From the NCBI GenBank assembly GCA_020628815.1, contig JAHDEN010000018.1, positions 1-52,976 of the forward strand: a DNA stretch of 52,976 nt, written 5' to 3'. Below are positions 33,790-43,200 of this stretch, one piece after another. Position numbers and translations under genes: made by a program. Each line of letters opens with the position of its first letter. The first letter of the stretch is position 1. The DNA is from Chloroflexota bacterium. Lineage in GTDB: Bacteria > Chloroflexota > Anaerolineae > Promineifilales > Promineifilaceae. The notes beneath the pieces were generated by a model, which made no database searches, was not told the origin of the DNA, and saw only the letters and a program-made list of their open reading frames with translations.

Positions 33790-36276
33790 ATGTCCCCCTC
33801 TCAAACCGACATTCATCGCAACCCAAAAATCCCTCTCTGGATAGAAAGAAGTCTGCTTACACTGATCATCATCGCTTATTTGATCGCCGGATTGATGTTT
33901 GCATTTATGACGCCTGTCTTTGAGGCTTCTGACGAGCTTTGGCATTACCCCATGGTTCATCATTTGGCAGATGGGAACCCGCTGCCGGTTCAGACTTACG
34001 ATCCCGCCTTAGCTGGGCCATGGAAGCAGGAAGCCAGCCAGCCACCGCTGTACTACTATCTTGGGGCTGCACTTACGTTCTGGATTAATCGTGACGACAT
34101 CGACTTGGCACGGGATTTAAACCCGCACGTCGATACGGGCATCATTACTACAGACGGTAATATCAATCTCGCTGTGGCAAATTCGTCACTTGGTAAGTTT
34201 GCAGGGACCTATTTGGCGGTCAAAATCATCCGGGTTGTTTCAGTTGGGTTGGGGGCGATTACGGTGTTGCTTACTTATGTTATCGCTTCACGGGTGACCC
34301 CTAATCGTTCCGATATTCCGCTACTTGCGGCCGGTTTAAACGCATTTACTCCGATGTTTGTGTTTATCTCCGGCTCCGTTAATAACGATAACTTAGCGAT
34401 TCCGCTCGCCTCTTTGGGCCTTGTGTTACTCATCGAGCTGATGCAATGGGCCGTTGGTTTTTACCCTGCGTTACGCGGCCCGGGCGATCCACCGTTTAAA
34501 CTTTTTCACCGTGGGCTAGTGCTCAGGATTTTGGGCGTCGGGGCCGTTACTGGGCTTGCTGTGCTGACAAAACAAGGAACGATAGGCCTTATCCCCCTCG
34601 CTTGGGGAACCTTGTTTCTGGTGGGCTGGCAATCGAGCTTAGCTGACTTTACTGCTCCTAAAAGCAAAATGTTGACGCTGTTTAACCAAGTTGGGATTGC
34701 ACTGTTGCGGTCACTAATTTGGTTTGTGATTTTCTTTTTACCCATCCTGATCATTGCTGGCTGGTGGTATTACCGCAACATACAGCTGTATGGCGACTTG
34801 CTGGGCTGGAGCGCGTTTGAAGCGGTGCTCGGCGTGCGTGAGACCCCGGCCTCGCTGTTGCAGCTTTGGCAAGAACGCTGGGGCTTTATGCTCTCTTACT
34901 GGGGTTTGTTTGGCGGTCTCAATGTGGCGATGCCTGATTGGATTTATCAGGTCATGACCGGGGTTATGATCTTGGCTGTGCCGGGCGGGATCTGGTTTGT
35001 GATCAAAGAAATCCGATCAAGCTTGTGGTGGCGCTTCGCTTTTAGGGCAGGTAATCATGCTGGCGACACAATTGCTTCATTGCTTAATTTGGTGGTTTCC
35101 AAATTCCCTCTCGTCGTTTCGATCCTATTTTCTTTTGCGATTGTGTATGGGCTTACCCAATGGGCAACAAAAACATGGTCAAGCCAAGGGCGCTTGGTGT
35201 TTACCGCTATCTCTCCGCTTAATATTTTGATGGCGGCCGGGTTGGCGACTTTGTTCGAGTTTCCCCTTATCCGCCAATTAAAAACAATTATTGTTCTCTT
35301 TTTTGCAGGGGTTACCTTGGCCGCCCCGGTGCTTTTTATCGCCCCAAGCTATTCACCCCCCCTGTATAGCCAAGTCTCTTGGCAAGAAAGCCCGTGGCTG
35401 GCTCGCATTGATACAGAATCTTCTTCTGAGGAAGATTGGCTGGTGTTTAACGGGCGGATGCGTTTGGTAGCTGCTCAAATCGATTCAGACGAAGAGTTTT
35501 TCAAACCGGGTGATACCGTTCCACTGGCAACCGAATGGCGCGTGCAGGGGAAACCAGAAACTGATTGGTCGATTTTTGTCCATCTGATCGATCCTGTGTT
35601 GGGTGTTCCTGTTGCTCAACGAGATATGTATCCGGCCCAAGGGCTTGTGGCGACAACCCGCACTTTCCCGAATCAAAACTTGCCCAGCCGCTTTGATCTA
35701 AAACTGTCCGAGACGCTGGTAACACCGGCCGAACTTGATTTACGCATCGGTGTGTATAACTTTGAAACGGGGGAACGTGCGCTGCTAAACGACGGCTCTG
35801 ACTCCGTGCTGATCGGCACAATTAAAGTAGCGCCAAAAAGTGGCGAAGCACCAAATCCGGTGAGTATCAACTTTGAGAATCAATTTGAACTCATCGGCTT
35901 TGAAGTTGACAATCCCCGACCGGCCGCTGGCGACACCGTACAGGTTACCGTTTATTGGAAGCTCTCTGAGCAAACAACGCAAGACTATACATTTTTTGCC
36001 CAAGTTGTGGATAAGGACACCACCCGTTGGGCAGCCGTTGATTTAGCGCAGCCGACATCTACTTGGGATGTGGGTACAATTCAAGCTATTCCGATGACGT
36101 TGGATATAAAGGCTGAAGCCCCAGCAGGTGTTTACCCGTTGCGTATGGGGGTCTATAGCCAAACGGCCGAAGGTGAATTCCGCAATTTGCAGCGTATCAC
36201 CCCCGACGGTCGTTTAACCGACGATTTTATAAATTTAACCCAGATTCGAATCGATCCTGAGAACAATGATCAATAA
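33790..36276 (+). CDS. GT-C-type (family 39-like) glycosyltransferase membrane protein
   Basis: A protein of 828 residues from the preferred start. About 11 membrane helices lie in the first 530 residues, followed by a soluble beta-rich region (about 540-828). After the first helix is FEASDELWHYP, with the acidic pair expected of GT-C enzymes, and the loop EASQPPLYYYLGAALTFW is typical of polyprenyl-phosphate-mannose-type transferases. A second acidic loop has SGSVNNDN. The soluble region contains two beta-sandwich repeats, each with a PGDTV or AGDTVQVTVYW core. It probably adds sugars to a lipid-linked or protein acceptor outside the membrane. The downstream ligase-like gene overlaps its end by 11 bases, so the two are a transcriptional unit. 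Confidence 0.8.
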   Translation: MSPSQTDIHRNPKIPLWIERSLLTLIIIAYLIAGLMFAFMTPVFEASDELWHYPMVHHLADGNPLPVQTYDPALAGPWKQEASQPPLYYYLGAALTFWINRDDIDLARDLNPHVDTGIITTDGNINLAVANSSLGKFAGTYLAVKIIRVVSVGLGAITVLLTYVIASRVTPNRSDIPLLAAGLNAFTPMFVFISGSVNNDNLAIPLASLGLVLLIELMQWAVGFYPALRGPGDPPFKLFHRGLVLRILGVGAVTGLAVLTKQGTIGLIPLAWGTLFLVGWQSSLADFTAPKSKMLTLFNQVGIALLRSLIWFVIFFLPILIIAGWWYYRNIQLYGDLLGWSAFEAVLGVRETPASLLQLWQERWGFMLSYWGLFGGLNVAMPDWIYQVMTGVMILAVPGGIWFVIKEIRSSLWWRFAFRAGNHAGDTIASLLNLVVSKFPLVVSILFSFAIVYGLTQWATKTWSSQGRLVFTAISPLNILMAAGLATLFEFPLIRQLKTIIVLFFAGVTLAAPVLFIAPSYSPPLYSQVSWQESPWLARIDTESSSEEDWLVFNGRMRLVAAQIDSDEEFFKPGDTVPLATEWRVQGKPETDWSIFVHLIDPVLGVPVAQRDMYPAQGLVATTRTFPNQNLPSRFDLKLSETLVTPAELDLRIGVYNFETGERALLNDGSDSVLIGTIKVAPKSGEAPNPVSINFENQFELIGFEVDNPRPAAGDTVQVTVYWKLSEQTTQDYTFFAQVVDKDTTRWAAVDLAQPTSTWDVGTIQAIPMTLDIKAEAPAGVYPLRMGVYSQTAEGEFRNLQRITPDGRLTDDFINLTQIRIDPENNDQ

Positions 36277-37777
36277 ATTTTCTCGAACAAACTTAATCGA
36301 CCTCTACTACCAAATCCCATCTTCCCCGTGGGCCATCGGCCTGATTTTGGCTGTGGTTGGCACAATTAGCGGGCTTATGCTCGCTTTTGGCGGGCCACTT
36401 GTCGGGGTTGGGGTATTGGTCGCCTTGATTGCGGGGCTTGTGGTGCTGTCGAACATGGAGATCGGAATTTGGGGCGTTGTAGGGGTTGTCTGTTTGCTCC
36501 CGTTTGCGACGCTGCCGTTTAAAATTGTGATCACCCCCACATTCCTTGATTTGGCTCTGGGCGGTGTGTTTGCTGTGTGGGTGTTGCGCCTCGTTACCGG
36601 CCGACAAACCCGGGTAATCGGCGGGCCGGTCGCCTTCCCACTCCTCATCTTCATATTAGTTACCCTGTTTGCATTTGTGTTTGGTATGCCCAATGGGCCA
36701 CTAACTTCTCAGCTGCTGCGCAAATTTTTAGAGCTAATTTTATCCCTGCTTTTTGTCATTTTGCTGATCGATTTTTGCCGGGACTGGGTGACGCTTGAAC
36801 GCTTGGTGTATGTTGTCATGCTGGCGGGTACGGCCGCGGCCGTAATCGGGATCGGCTTTTGGCTATTACCCGATGATACCGCCAATGACATTTTGAACAT
36901 GCTAACCCGAATCGGCTATCCAGGCGGCTACGTTATTCGGTATGTCGAAGATAACCCTGAAGCGCTTGAACGGGCCATCGGCACGTCGGTTGATCCCAAC
37001 GTGTATGGGGGATTACTGGTGCTAATGGGGACCTTGGTTGCACCCCAATTAGTGGCTGAAAAGCCGCTATTTGGCAAGCGCTGGATCGCATGGGCCGCAT
37101 TTTTGTGCATCTTTATGGCCCTCATCTTAACCAATTCGCGCGGGGCGTTTTTAGGATTGGTAGCAGGCGTTGGCTTCTTGTCTTTTATTCGGTATCGGCA
37201 GCTCATTCCGTGGGGTGTAGCCGCGCTGTTTGTCATGCTCTTATTCATCATCCCATTCACTCAGGATGCGATCACAAGTGTGGTGCGGGTCGTTGCAGGT
37301 CAAGGTACGGCCGACATCGCCACTCAATACACCGAGCGCTTGTCCGATGCGTTTGAGGGGGAAGATTTAGCGACCCAAATGCGTGTGGGTGAATATCGTG
37401 ACGCTTGGCGCCTGATTCAGCGCTACCCGCTGTTTGGGGTTGGGTTTGCAGGCTCTCCTGATATCGATCTGTATTTGGGTGTGGCGAGCGTGTACCTAAC
37501 AATCGCCCAACAGATGGGATTGTTAGGCATTTTTGCGTTTGTATTTTTGATCGGGTCGGTATTTTTCCAAGCGTATCGCAAGCGAGATTATTTTCTTAAC
37601 CGGCCGGACCGAGATCCGATTTGGCTCGGTCTGCACGGTGCTGTAGTGGGGGGACTGGTTGTCGGGCTATTCGACCACTATTTGTTTAACTTAGTCTTTT
37701 TGCACGCGGTCACCATTTTCTGGATGCTGCTGGGGCTGGCGGTGGCGGCCACTCGTTTGGCAGAAGCTGATGCCTAA
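36266..37777 (+). CDS. O-antigen ligase/polymerase-like membrane protein
   Basis: A 503-residue protein with about 10-12 membrane helices and one large extracytoplasmic loop (residues about 335-395). It has the pattern of Wzy_C/WaaL proteins: TNSRGAFLGLVAGVG in a central helix, and RVGEYRDAWRLIQRYPLFGVGFAGS at the end of the large loop. Such proteins polymerise or ligate lipid-linked glycans. Its gene overlaps the GT-C gene by 11 bases, suggesting that the two act on the same glycan, perhaps one containing the CDP-derived deoxysugar made by the genes at 24-29.5 kb. The glycan itself is unknown. Confidence 0.85.
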   Translation: MINKFSRTNLIDLYYQIPSSPWAIGLILAVVGTISGLMLAFGGPLVGVGVLVALIAGLVVLSNMEIGIWGVVGVVCLLPFATLPFKIVITPTFLDLALGGVFAVWVLRLVTGRQTRVIGGPVAFPLLIFILVTLFAFVFGMPNGPLTSQLLRKFLELILSLLFVILLIDFCRDWVTLERLVYVVMLAGTAAAVIGIGFWLLPDDTANDILNMLTRIGYPGGYVIRYVEDNPEALERAIGTSVDPNVYGGLLVLMGTLVAPQLVAEKPLFGKRWIAWAAFLCIFMALILTNSRGAFLGLVAGVGFLSFIRYRQLIPWGVAALFVMLLFIIPFTQDAITSVVRVVAGQGTADIATQYTERLSDAFEGEDLATQMRVGEYRDAWRLIQRYPLFGVGFAGSPDIDLYLGVASVYLTIAQQMGLLGIFAFVFLIGSVFFQAYRKRDYFLNRPDRDPIWLGLHGAVVGGLVVGLFDHYLFNLVFLHAVTIFWMLLGLAVAATRLAEADA

Positions 37778-37804
37778 AAAATTAGATGCCTAAAATACTT
37801 TGGG

Positions 37805-39508
37805 CTAATTTAAAATAAGCACCGGGATGGGAGTGTCTTGCAACAAATCTAGCATCAACAAATGGCTACTCGGCCGGAACCTGCTCCACAGCGGCCGACG
37901 CATGCTGGCGATAATCAGATCATAATCAGCTTGCCCTACGACATTCAAAATGTCGGTTGGAGAGTCAACGTGTCTCGTCGAGAACTCAGCCTTAAGCTGA
38001 TATTGAGCCAGATATTGCTCAACTTGGTCAATTAGTTCGTTCCGCTGGGCCGGTTCTCCACCAATCCCAACCACAAGTTCCATTCCCCATTGGCTTGCCA
38101 ACCAAGTAGAGATAAAAAGCGCCTGCTGATCTTTTTCATGCCCTGTAAATACCAATAACCCTTTTTTAGGATCAACCGGTTTGTCGGTAACCGCCAAGAT
38201 CGGCTTGGCAGAATAGATTAAAAGATTGCGCCATTGCTCATCAAAAATCTTTGGCTTTGTATCTTTGTAAATCGGTGCCAAGATAAAGTCGTTCCAGCGC
38301 GCACGTTCTAGCGCACTCGCTTGCCAATCCTCAACATCTGTGGCCAATCGACCCGAAACCCCTGCGTCAACAACCGTCTTGTCGTAAAGCGCTTTGACCA
38401 TCGCTGGCACCAGCTCTTGGTTTCCATTTGCATCTGCAGAGGTATAAATTGCTCGAACCGTTGCCCCTTCATGCTGCGCAATTTTTACCGCTTGGCTCAG
38501 CATTGTTTCGTTATCAATTTCGGGCCCCAAGATTACCAATATTTCTTTGATAAGCTGCTGTTGCTGGCTCGGATTTAGGCTGTCGATGGTCGAATCAAGC
38601 GATGGCCGTACATGAGATACCGGTTGAGCAACACCGGCCAGATCGAGAATCTGCCCGGTAATCGACGTTGCCCCTGAAGATTCAGCAAAAGACTCCACAA
38701 CATCTTCGGTTGGCAAGTCCCACCCGATATTGCTTTCCAGCTCTTGACGATGGTCAGCCAACCAGACATAAAAGTCCGTTTCGGTACGCTGTGGGAATGA
38801 TTCTAGAATGCCCCGCTGACGGATCATATCGACAGCGTTGAGATAAATTTCATCATACCAATGGGTGACCGCCTCTTCCCATTCAATCTCTCGATCTTGA
38901 TCAATGCCCATAAAATATTGATGGGTTTGAATGTGATCTAGCAGAATCGGGTATTTGCCTGGCTCTGTCACACGCACGTTTGATTCCGGCCGAAGCTTAT
39001 CCAATTTCGTTTTACTCAAAAATTCCGTTTGTTGCCGGGTTAAAATCAGATCGTCGGCATTCATGTCCGGCGAAAAGGGGACCCGCGTATGGATTTCAGT
39101 CACCCATGCCTGCATGGTTGGAATATCTAAATCTCGCGCAATGGAGACACGATGATTGCCATCTTTGACAAAATAAGCGTCACCAATTTTGTACAGCTCG
39201 ATTGGAGGCAGACCTTGCCCTCTCTCAGCCGCCACCCGCACGCTGGCCCATCTGTGAGCATCACTTTCATGCAGCGGCATAAAGCTTTGGGTAAAGTCTT
39301 TGTACCGGCCCAAGCTACCTACAATCGACTTGACCGGTACATCTTGCAACCCTTTGTCTGATTGAGAGGTGCCTTGCAAGGCTTTGCGTACATCTTCGTA
39401 TGACAAAAGATCGGCCGAGCGACCTGTGAGTCTGGCTAGAAGAAGTTCAATTGTTCCTTTCCAACGAGCACGTTGGAAATCATTTATCGCACCTGCGTAA
39501 TTGTTCAT
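37805..39508 (-). CDS. DUF4032-like protein fused to a universal-stress-protein-like C-terminus
   Basis: A 567-residue fusion. The N-terminal part (about 1-270) matches DUF4032: FQRARWKGTIELLLARLTG, a ParB/Srx-like VKDGNHRVSIARDL segment, PGKYPILLDHIQTHQYFMG, and ESFPQRTETDFYVWLADHR. The C-terminal part (about 325-567) contains two alpha/beta domains like UspA repeats (LVILGPEIDNE-type strand, and ILAVTDKP followed by GLLVFTGHEKDQ), ending in LIIASMRRPLW and PIPVLIL. USP domains often bind ATP; no clear G-2x-G-9x-G motif is seen. The ATG at 39508 is preferred over a TTG at 39547 because the domain begins there. It has no operon partner. A function in stress response or nucleotide sensing is only a guess. 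Confidence 0.78.
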   Translation of the reverse strand: MNNYAGAINDFQRARWKGTIELLLARLTGRSADLLSYEDVRKALQGTSQSDKGLQDVPVKSIVGSLGRYKDFTQSFMPLHESDAHRWASVRVAAERGQGLPPIELYKIGDAYFVKDGNHRVSIARDLDIPTMQAWVTEIHTRVPFSPDMNADDLILTRQQTEFLSKTKLDKLRPESNVRVTEPGKYPILLDHIQTHQYFMGIDQDREIEWEEAVTHWYDEIYLNAVDMIRQRGILESFPQRTETDFYVWLADHRQELESNIGWDLPTEDVVESFAESSGATSITGQILDLAGVAQPVSHVRPSLDSTIDSLNPSQQQQLIKEILVILGPEIDNETMLSQAVKIAQHEGATVRAIYTSADANGNQELVPAMVKALYDKTVVDAGVSGRLATDVEDWQASALERARWNDFILAPIYKDTKPKIFDEQWRNLLIYSAKPILAVTDKPVDPKKGLLVFTGHEKDQQALFISTWLASQWGMELVVGIGGEPAQRNELIDQVEQYLAQYQLKAEFSTRHVDSPTDILNVVGQADYDLIIASMRRPLWSRFRPSSHLLMLDLLQDTPIPVLILN

Positions 39509-39767
39509 AGTTTTCTTTATTTTCTCATTGATTCGGCAAGTTTCCAAAACAAATGAGACGAGTGTGTTGTTTAAGTCGGGGGTTGCGGCTCACCAATCAT
39601 ACCATTGTCGGTGGGCAACATTCATAGCCAAAATGGCTAATATCCCATAGCAAAATGTGGCAATAATGATCAGGACCTATCGTTGCTAAAAACCGTGCCT
39701 GGGCAGTTTTGCTCCAAAGCTTGATATGGTATTTGAAAGACGATTGCGTGTAGCTGGGTATTGCTTG

Positions 39768-39773
39768 TACAAT
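39768..39773 (+). promoter_or_regulatory. -10-like TACAAT, 10 bases before an ATG
   Basis: TACAAT is followed by 10 bases and the ATG at 39784. It overlaps the alternative ATG at 39772, which argues for the shorter protein. Confidence 0.4.
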
Positions 39774-39783
39774 GATTATCCCG

Positions 39784-40410
39784 ATGAAGAAGACGCTACG
39801 CATATTTGCCTTTTCCGATATTCATTCCCCAGATGATTTTGTGATGGCTGAAATTGATCCTAGCCGATTCGATTTGGTTGTGACTCTCGGAGATATTCCG
39901 GACAGTGTGCTTGATTATATTTTGTTTCAAGCAAAAGGGGTTCCTTGCTTCGGTGTACCAGGAAATCATGACAGCAAAAATCCGGCCGGTTTAAATAATC
40001 TCCATGGCCAAGTTGTTGATTTTCATGGGATCCGCATCGGTGGAATTGGGGGAAGCCGCAAGTATAAAAACGAGCCTCATCACTATACGGTTTCCCAGAT
40101 GAAATGGATCACACGTCGAATGCCTGCGGCCGATTTGATCATTGCTCATTCCCCACCGTTAGGCACATCTCTAAAAGAAGACCCTTTGCATCAGGGGTTT
40201 GCCTGCTTTGATCACTACATCCAAAAACACAAACCGCAGGCGTGGCTGCATGGGCATACGGGTAAAAAGTTTACGGGCGAATTCGATGATACGGCCGTTT
40301 ATGGGGTGAATGTGCGTCGGCCGCTAACGCTTGAGTTTGAGATCCGCCCTAAAAAGCGCCGTAAGCCAAGTGCCATATTAGCCAATATGCTTGGTCTTAG
40401 GGTGGGGTAG
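39784..40410 (+). CDS. Calcineurin-like metallophosphoesterase
   Basis: A 208-residue phosphoesterase with all the metal-site motifs in order: FSDIHS, LGDIPD, PGNHDS, IIAHSPP and HGHTGK. The two-metal centre is therefore expected to be intact. These enzymes hydrolyse phosphomonoesters, phosphodiesters or cyclic nucleotides; the substrate cannot be told. The basic C-terminus (KKRRK) may bind nucleic acid or membrane. The start at 39784 is preferred because the upstream ATG at 39772 lies inside a -10-like box. It is a single gene followed by a three-hairpin repeat that should terminate its transcript. Confidence 0.87.
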   Translation: MKKTLRIFAFSDIHSPDDFVMAEIDPSRFDLVVTLGDIPDSVLDYILFQAKGVPCFGVPGNHDSKNPAGLNNLHGQVVDFHGIRIGGIGGSRKYKNEPHHYTVSQMKWITRRMPAADLIIAHSPPLGTSLKEDPLHQGFACFDHYIQKHKPQAWLHGHTGKKFTGEFDDTAVYGVNVRRPLTLEFEIRPKKRRKPSAILANMLGLRVG

Positions 40411-40480
40411 AAAATAGGCAGGGTGCTTACCTACAAGGGACACTCCAAACATATCAACTTAAGAAGCTTATCGATCAAAA

Positions 40481-40577
40481 ACCTGTCCAATTTCGCAGGA
40501 TCAACCCTGCGGTTAAGATGGGAAGCCCGATCAATCGGGCTCTCCCGACCGTTTTAACCTGATTGATCAGGTTTTTT
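40481..40577 (+). repeat. Three-hairpin intergenic repeat, copy B (terminator-like end)
   Basis: Same order of elements as copy A: CGCAGG (40494-40499) with CCTGCG (40506-40511), AGCCCGAT-CA-ATCGGGCT (40524-40541), and AACCTGAT-TG-ATCAGGTT (40556-40573) followed by T residues. The middle stem differs from copy A by a paired A:T to G:C change. The last hairpin is identical in both copies. Confidence 0.7.
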
Positions 40578-40585
40578 GTCTTAAA

Positions 40586-40603
40586 CGAGGGCTTGAGCCC
40601 TCG
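40586..40603 (-). terminator. Hairpin between the phosphoesterase and dimethylglycine-dehydrogenase-like genes
   Basis: CGAGGGCT-TG-AGCCCTCG forms an 8-base-pair stem. It lies beyond the stop codon of the leftward flavoprotein gene and directly after repeat copy B. The following tract on the minus strand (TTTAAG) is a weak T run, so termination is only likely. Confidence 0.4.
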
Positions 40604-40635
40604 GAAAAATGGCTAGCACGGACACACTTACTCGC

Positions 40636-43155
40636 CTAAGCCTTCATTCTTTCGTTCTTCGCATCAAACAGAGGCTCTTTAGCTACCACGGCCGAAAACA
40701 TCCGATCAAAATACTCGATGCGTAATTCCGTACCCGGTTTGGTGTACTCGACCGGCAAATACCCATAGGCGATAACTTTGCCAACTGAGTAGCCATAATT
40801 CGATGTGGTCACATAACCGATAGATGGCCCTTCTCCATTGAAAATCGGCTCGTAACCAAACAGCGTGGCGGCCGGGTCATCCAGCGTAATACAGGTCAAC
40901 TTTTTCTTAAGCCCTTTTTCTTTGTGGGCGATACAGGCCGCTTTGCCGATAAAGTCGCCCTGTTTGCCCAACCGCACGGTCCAGCCAAGGCCCGCTTCGT
41001 ATGGGGAATATTCTGTGTAAACGTCGGCCCCCCACAACCGATATCCTTTTTCAAGCCGCATCGAATCCATCGCCCCAAGACCGGCCGCAATCATGTCAAA
41101 TTCTCGGCCGACGTTCCAAATATCGTCCCAAATCGGCAAAGCTGCATCCATGGGCACATGCAGCTCATACCCCAATTCACCCATGTACGAAATGCGCATC
41201 GCGTACACTTTGTGATAGCCGATTTCAATCCATTGGCCAGAGTAATACGGGAACGCTGCGTTACTCAGATCGTTAAAGCAAACTTTTTCTAACACTCGGC
41301 GCGCGTTGGGGCCAAACACACCAATCCCCGCATAGCTGTCAGACATATCTGTAATTGTGACGTTGTTAAACTGCTCGGCATGCTTCTGCGCCCAATGGTA
41401 ATCCTGCGGCCGGGTCCCCTCACCCACAAACATCCAAAATTTGTCAGATGCCATCCGCGCGACAGCCAAGTCACGCTTGACTCCACCTTTTTCAGTTAAC
41501 CAGCAGGTGTAAATCACGCTCCCAACCGGTTTATCCATCTCGTTAGAGCACAAATAGTTCACGTATTCAACCGCATTAGATCCAGCGACTTCGATAATTG
41601 AAAGGCCGGTTAGATCCCATTGTGAAACATTGTGACGGGTCTCAAGATGCTCAGCCCCTTGAATCGGGGACCAGTGGCGACCTCCCCAACCGGATCGTTC
41701 TGGAATTTGATCTTCGTATTTTTCAAGCAGACGGCTATTTTCGTTGACCCAGTTGGGCAGCTCTAAGCCAGCAAATACGGTCCAGTCGGCCGATTGGTCT
41801 TTGTACCGCTCGTAGAACGGCGTTAGGCGCACATTGCGCGGTTCGCTTGGCGCCTGACGCGGATGCACGATGTCATAAATCTCGCGATAGTTTTTGATGG
41901 TGATGACATTGGTATATTTTTCGGTCATCTGGAACGGCAAGAAACGATTGATGCTTGCTTGGCGGATGTCCCATTCGGTGTCCCCGTAGGTCATCAGCTC
42001 AACGGCCGATTTTGCCACACCGGCCGAATGGGTAATCCAGCTGGCAGTCGCTGCCCAAACGCCTTTAATCGGCGACTCCCCAATAATCGGCATCCCATCC
42101 ACCGAAAAGGCGAACATGCCGTTGAACGCCTTAAACAGCGGCTGCTGGTCTAAATCTTTTAACCCCAACGCTGGCATGATCTTCTGCACCATATCCCATG
42201 CTGGCCCCAAATCCTCAGGGGTGAACGGGTTCATAGCGGTGTCACCTGGTTTTGTCCCCAAATCCCGAGCCTTAACCATGTGGGGTTTATGCCAATAGCT
42301 GCCTATTCCCCATTTGTCCCAATGTTGGCGCACATACAGGGCACTGTCGACCTCCCTAAAACTACAGCTCACAATTTCATCTTCTTTTTTGGCGGGATCA
42401 AAGTGGCTCAACGCCTCAAGTGGCTCGGTGATAACGTACTGATGCTCAAAGGCGTTAAGTGGCAGTTTGAAGCCCAACTTTTCAGCGATGGCCGGTGCCC
42501 AAATATTGGTACACATTAGCACTTGCTCCGCCTCGATGCGTGGCTGTTCCGGGTTGGCGGTCAAAACGGCTGAGACCCGGCCGTTGACAATCTCAATATC
42601 TGTCATGGGAGTATTGTGATAGGTCTTAAAGCTCCCTTTTGCCATCTGCTTGGCATCACGCACCAATGCCCCTGACACATGCGAACCGGCCACAATAGCC
42701 CCTTTTGGCACATACAAAGCACCCAAAAACTCATTCGGGTCAAGAAACGGCTGATACCCATCTACATATTCTTGAGGGCTGAGCAAATGCGCCTCAACGC
42801 CAAATGATTTTGCTGCACCCGCCATCCGTTTAAAGTCTTGCCAACGTTCTTGGCCGGTGGCGATATCGCTGCCGCCTAACGCATTATACGTCTTGCGGTC
42901 AGGGCTAAAATCTTCGAGCGACTTATACAGATCACTGCTATAAACTGCGCAGTCTGTCATAAATTTGTTGAGCGCCAAAGCCACAATGCCACCTGGTGCA
43001 TGGCTGGTAGAGCCATCATTTTCAAATAACTCTCCTTTATCTAGAAGGGTGATATCGGTCCAACCTTCTTGCGCAAAGTGATAGGCGGCCGCGCAGCCAA
43101 CCATGCCGCTGCCAACGATAACAAGTTTTTGTGATTTGTTTTGAGAGACTGTCAT
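40636..43155 (-). CDS. FAD-dependent oxidoreductase with GcvT domain (dimethylglycine/sarcosine dehydrogenase-like)
   Basis: An 839-residue two-part enzyme. Residues about 8-400 are a DAO-type FAD domain with VIVGSGMVGC near the start and GSTSHAPGG, whose His52 is at the position that binds FAD covalently in dimethylglycine and sarcosine dehydrogenases. Residues about 400-460 are the FAO_M linker. The last 370 residues are a tetrahydrofolate-binding GcvT domain (NAVEYVNYLCSN, RISYMGELGYELH, GLGWTVRLGKQGDFIGK). It should remove methyl groups from a methylated glycine, passing formaldehyde-level carbon to folate. The start at 43155 is preferred, because an operator-like palindrome lies at 43179-43200. 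It fits a carnitine-betaine catabolic route with the BKACE and CaiD genes. Confidence 0.85.
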   Translation of the reverse strand: MTVSQNKSQKLVIVGSGMVGCAAAYHFAQEGWTDITLLDKGELFENDGSTSHAPGGIVALALNKFMTDCAVYSSDLYKSLEDFSPDRKTYNALGGSDIATGQERWQDFKRMAGAAKSFGVEAHLLSPQEYVDGYQPFLDPNEFLGALYVPKGAIVAGSHVSGALVRDAKQMAKGSFKTYHNTPMTDIEIVNGRVSAVLTANPEQPRIEAEQVLMCTNIWAPAIAEKLGFKLPLNAFEHQYVITEPLEALSHFDPAKKEDEIVSCSFREVDSALYVRQHWDKWGIGSYWHKPHMVKARDLGTKPGDTAMNPFTPEDLGPAWDMVQKIMPALGLKDLDQQPLFKAFNGMFAFSVDGMPIIGESPIKGVWAATASWITHSAGVAKSAVELMTYGDTEWDIRQASINRFLPFQMTEKYTNVITIKNYREIYDIVHPRQAPSEPRNVRLTPFYERYKDQSADWTVFAGLELPNWVNENSRLLEKYEDQIPERSGWGGRHWSPIQGAEHLETRHNVSQWDLTGLSIIEVAGSNAVEYVNYLCSNEMDKPVGSVIYTCWLTEKGGVKRDLAVARMASDKFWMFVGEGTRPQDYHWAQKHAEQFNNVTITDMSDSYAGIGVFGPNARRVLEKVCFNDLSNAAFPYYSGQWIEIGYHKVYAMRISYMGELGYELHVPMDAALPIWDDIWNVGREFDMIAAGLGAMDSMRLEKGYRLWGADVYTEYSPYEAGLGWTVRLGKQGDFIGKAACIAHKEKGLKKKLTCITLDDPAATLFGYEPIFNGEGPSIGYVTTSNYGYSVGKVIAYGYLPVEYTKPGTELRIEYFDRMFSAVVAKEPLFDAKNERMKA

Positions 43156-43178
43156 AGGGGTGTCCATCCTGTGGGTGC

Positions 43179-43200
43179 AAAATTTGTCTATACAAATTTT
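43179..43200 (-). promoter_or_regulatory. GntR-type operator-like palindrome upstream of the flavoprotein gene
   Basis: AAAATTTGT-CTAT-ACAAATTTT is a perfect 9-base inverted repeat with a 4-base spacer, centred 35 bases before the preferred ATG. Its core, TTGTCTATACAA, is like operators of the HutC subfamily of GntR repressors. No GntR gene is in the window. Confidence 0.55.
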
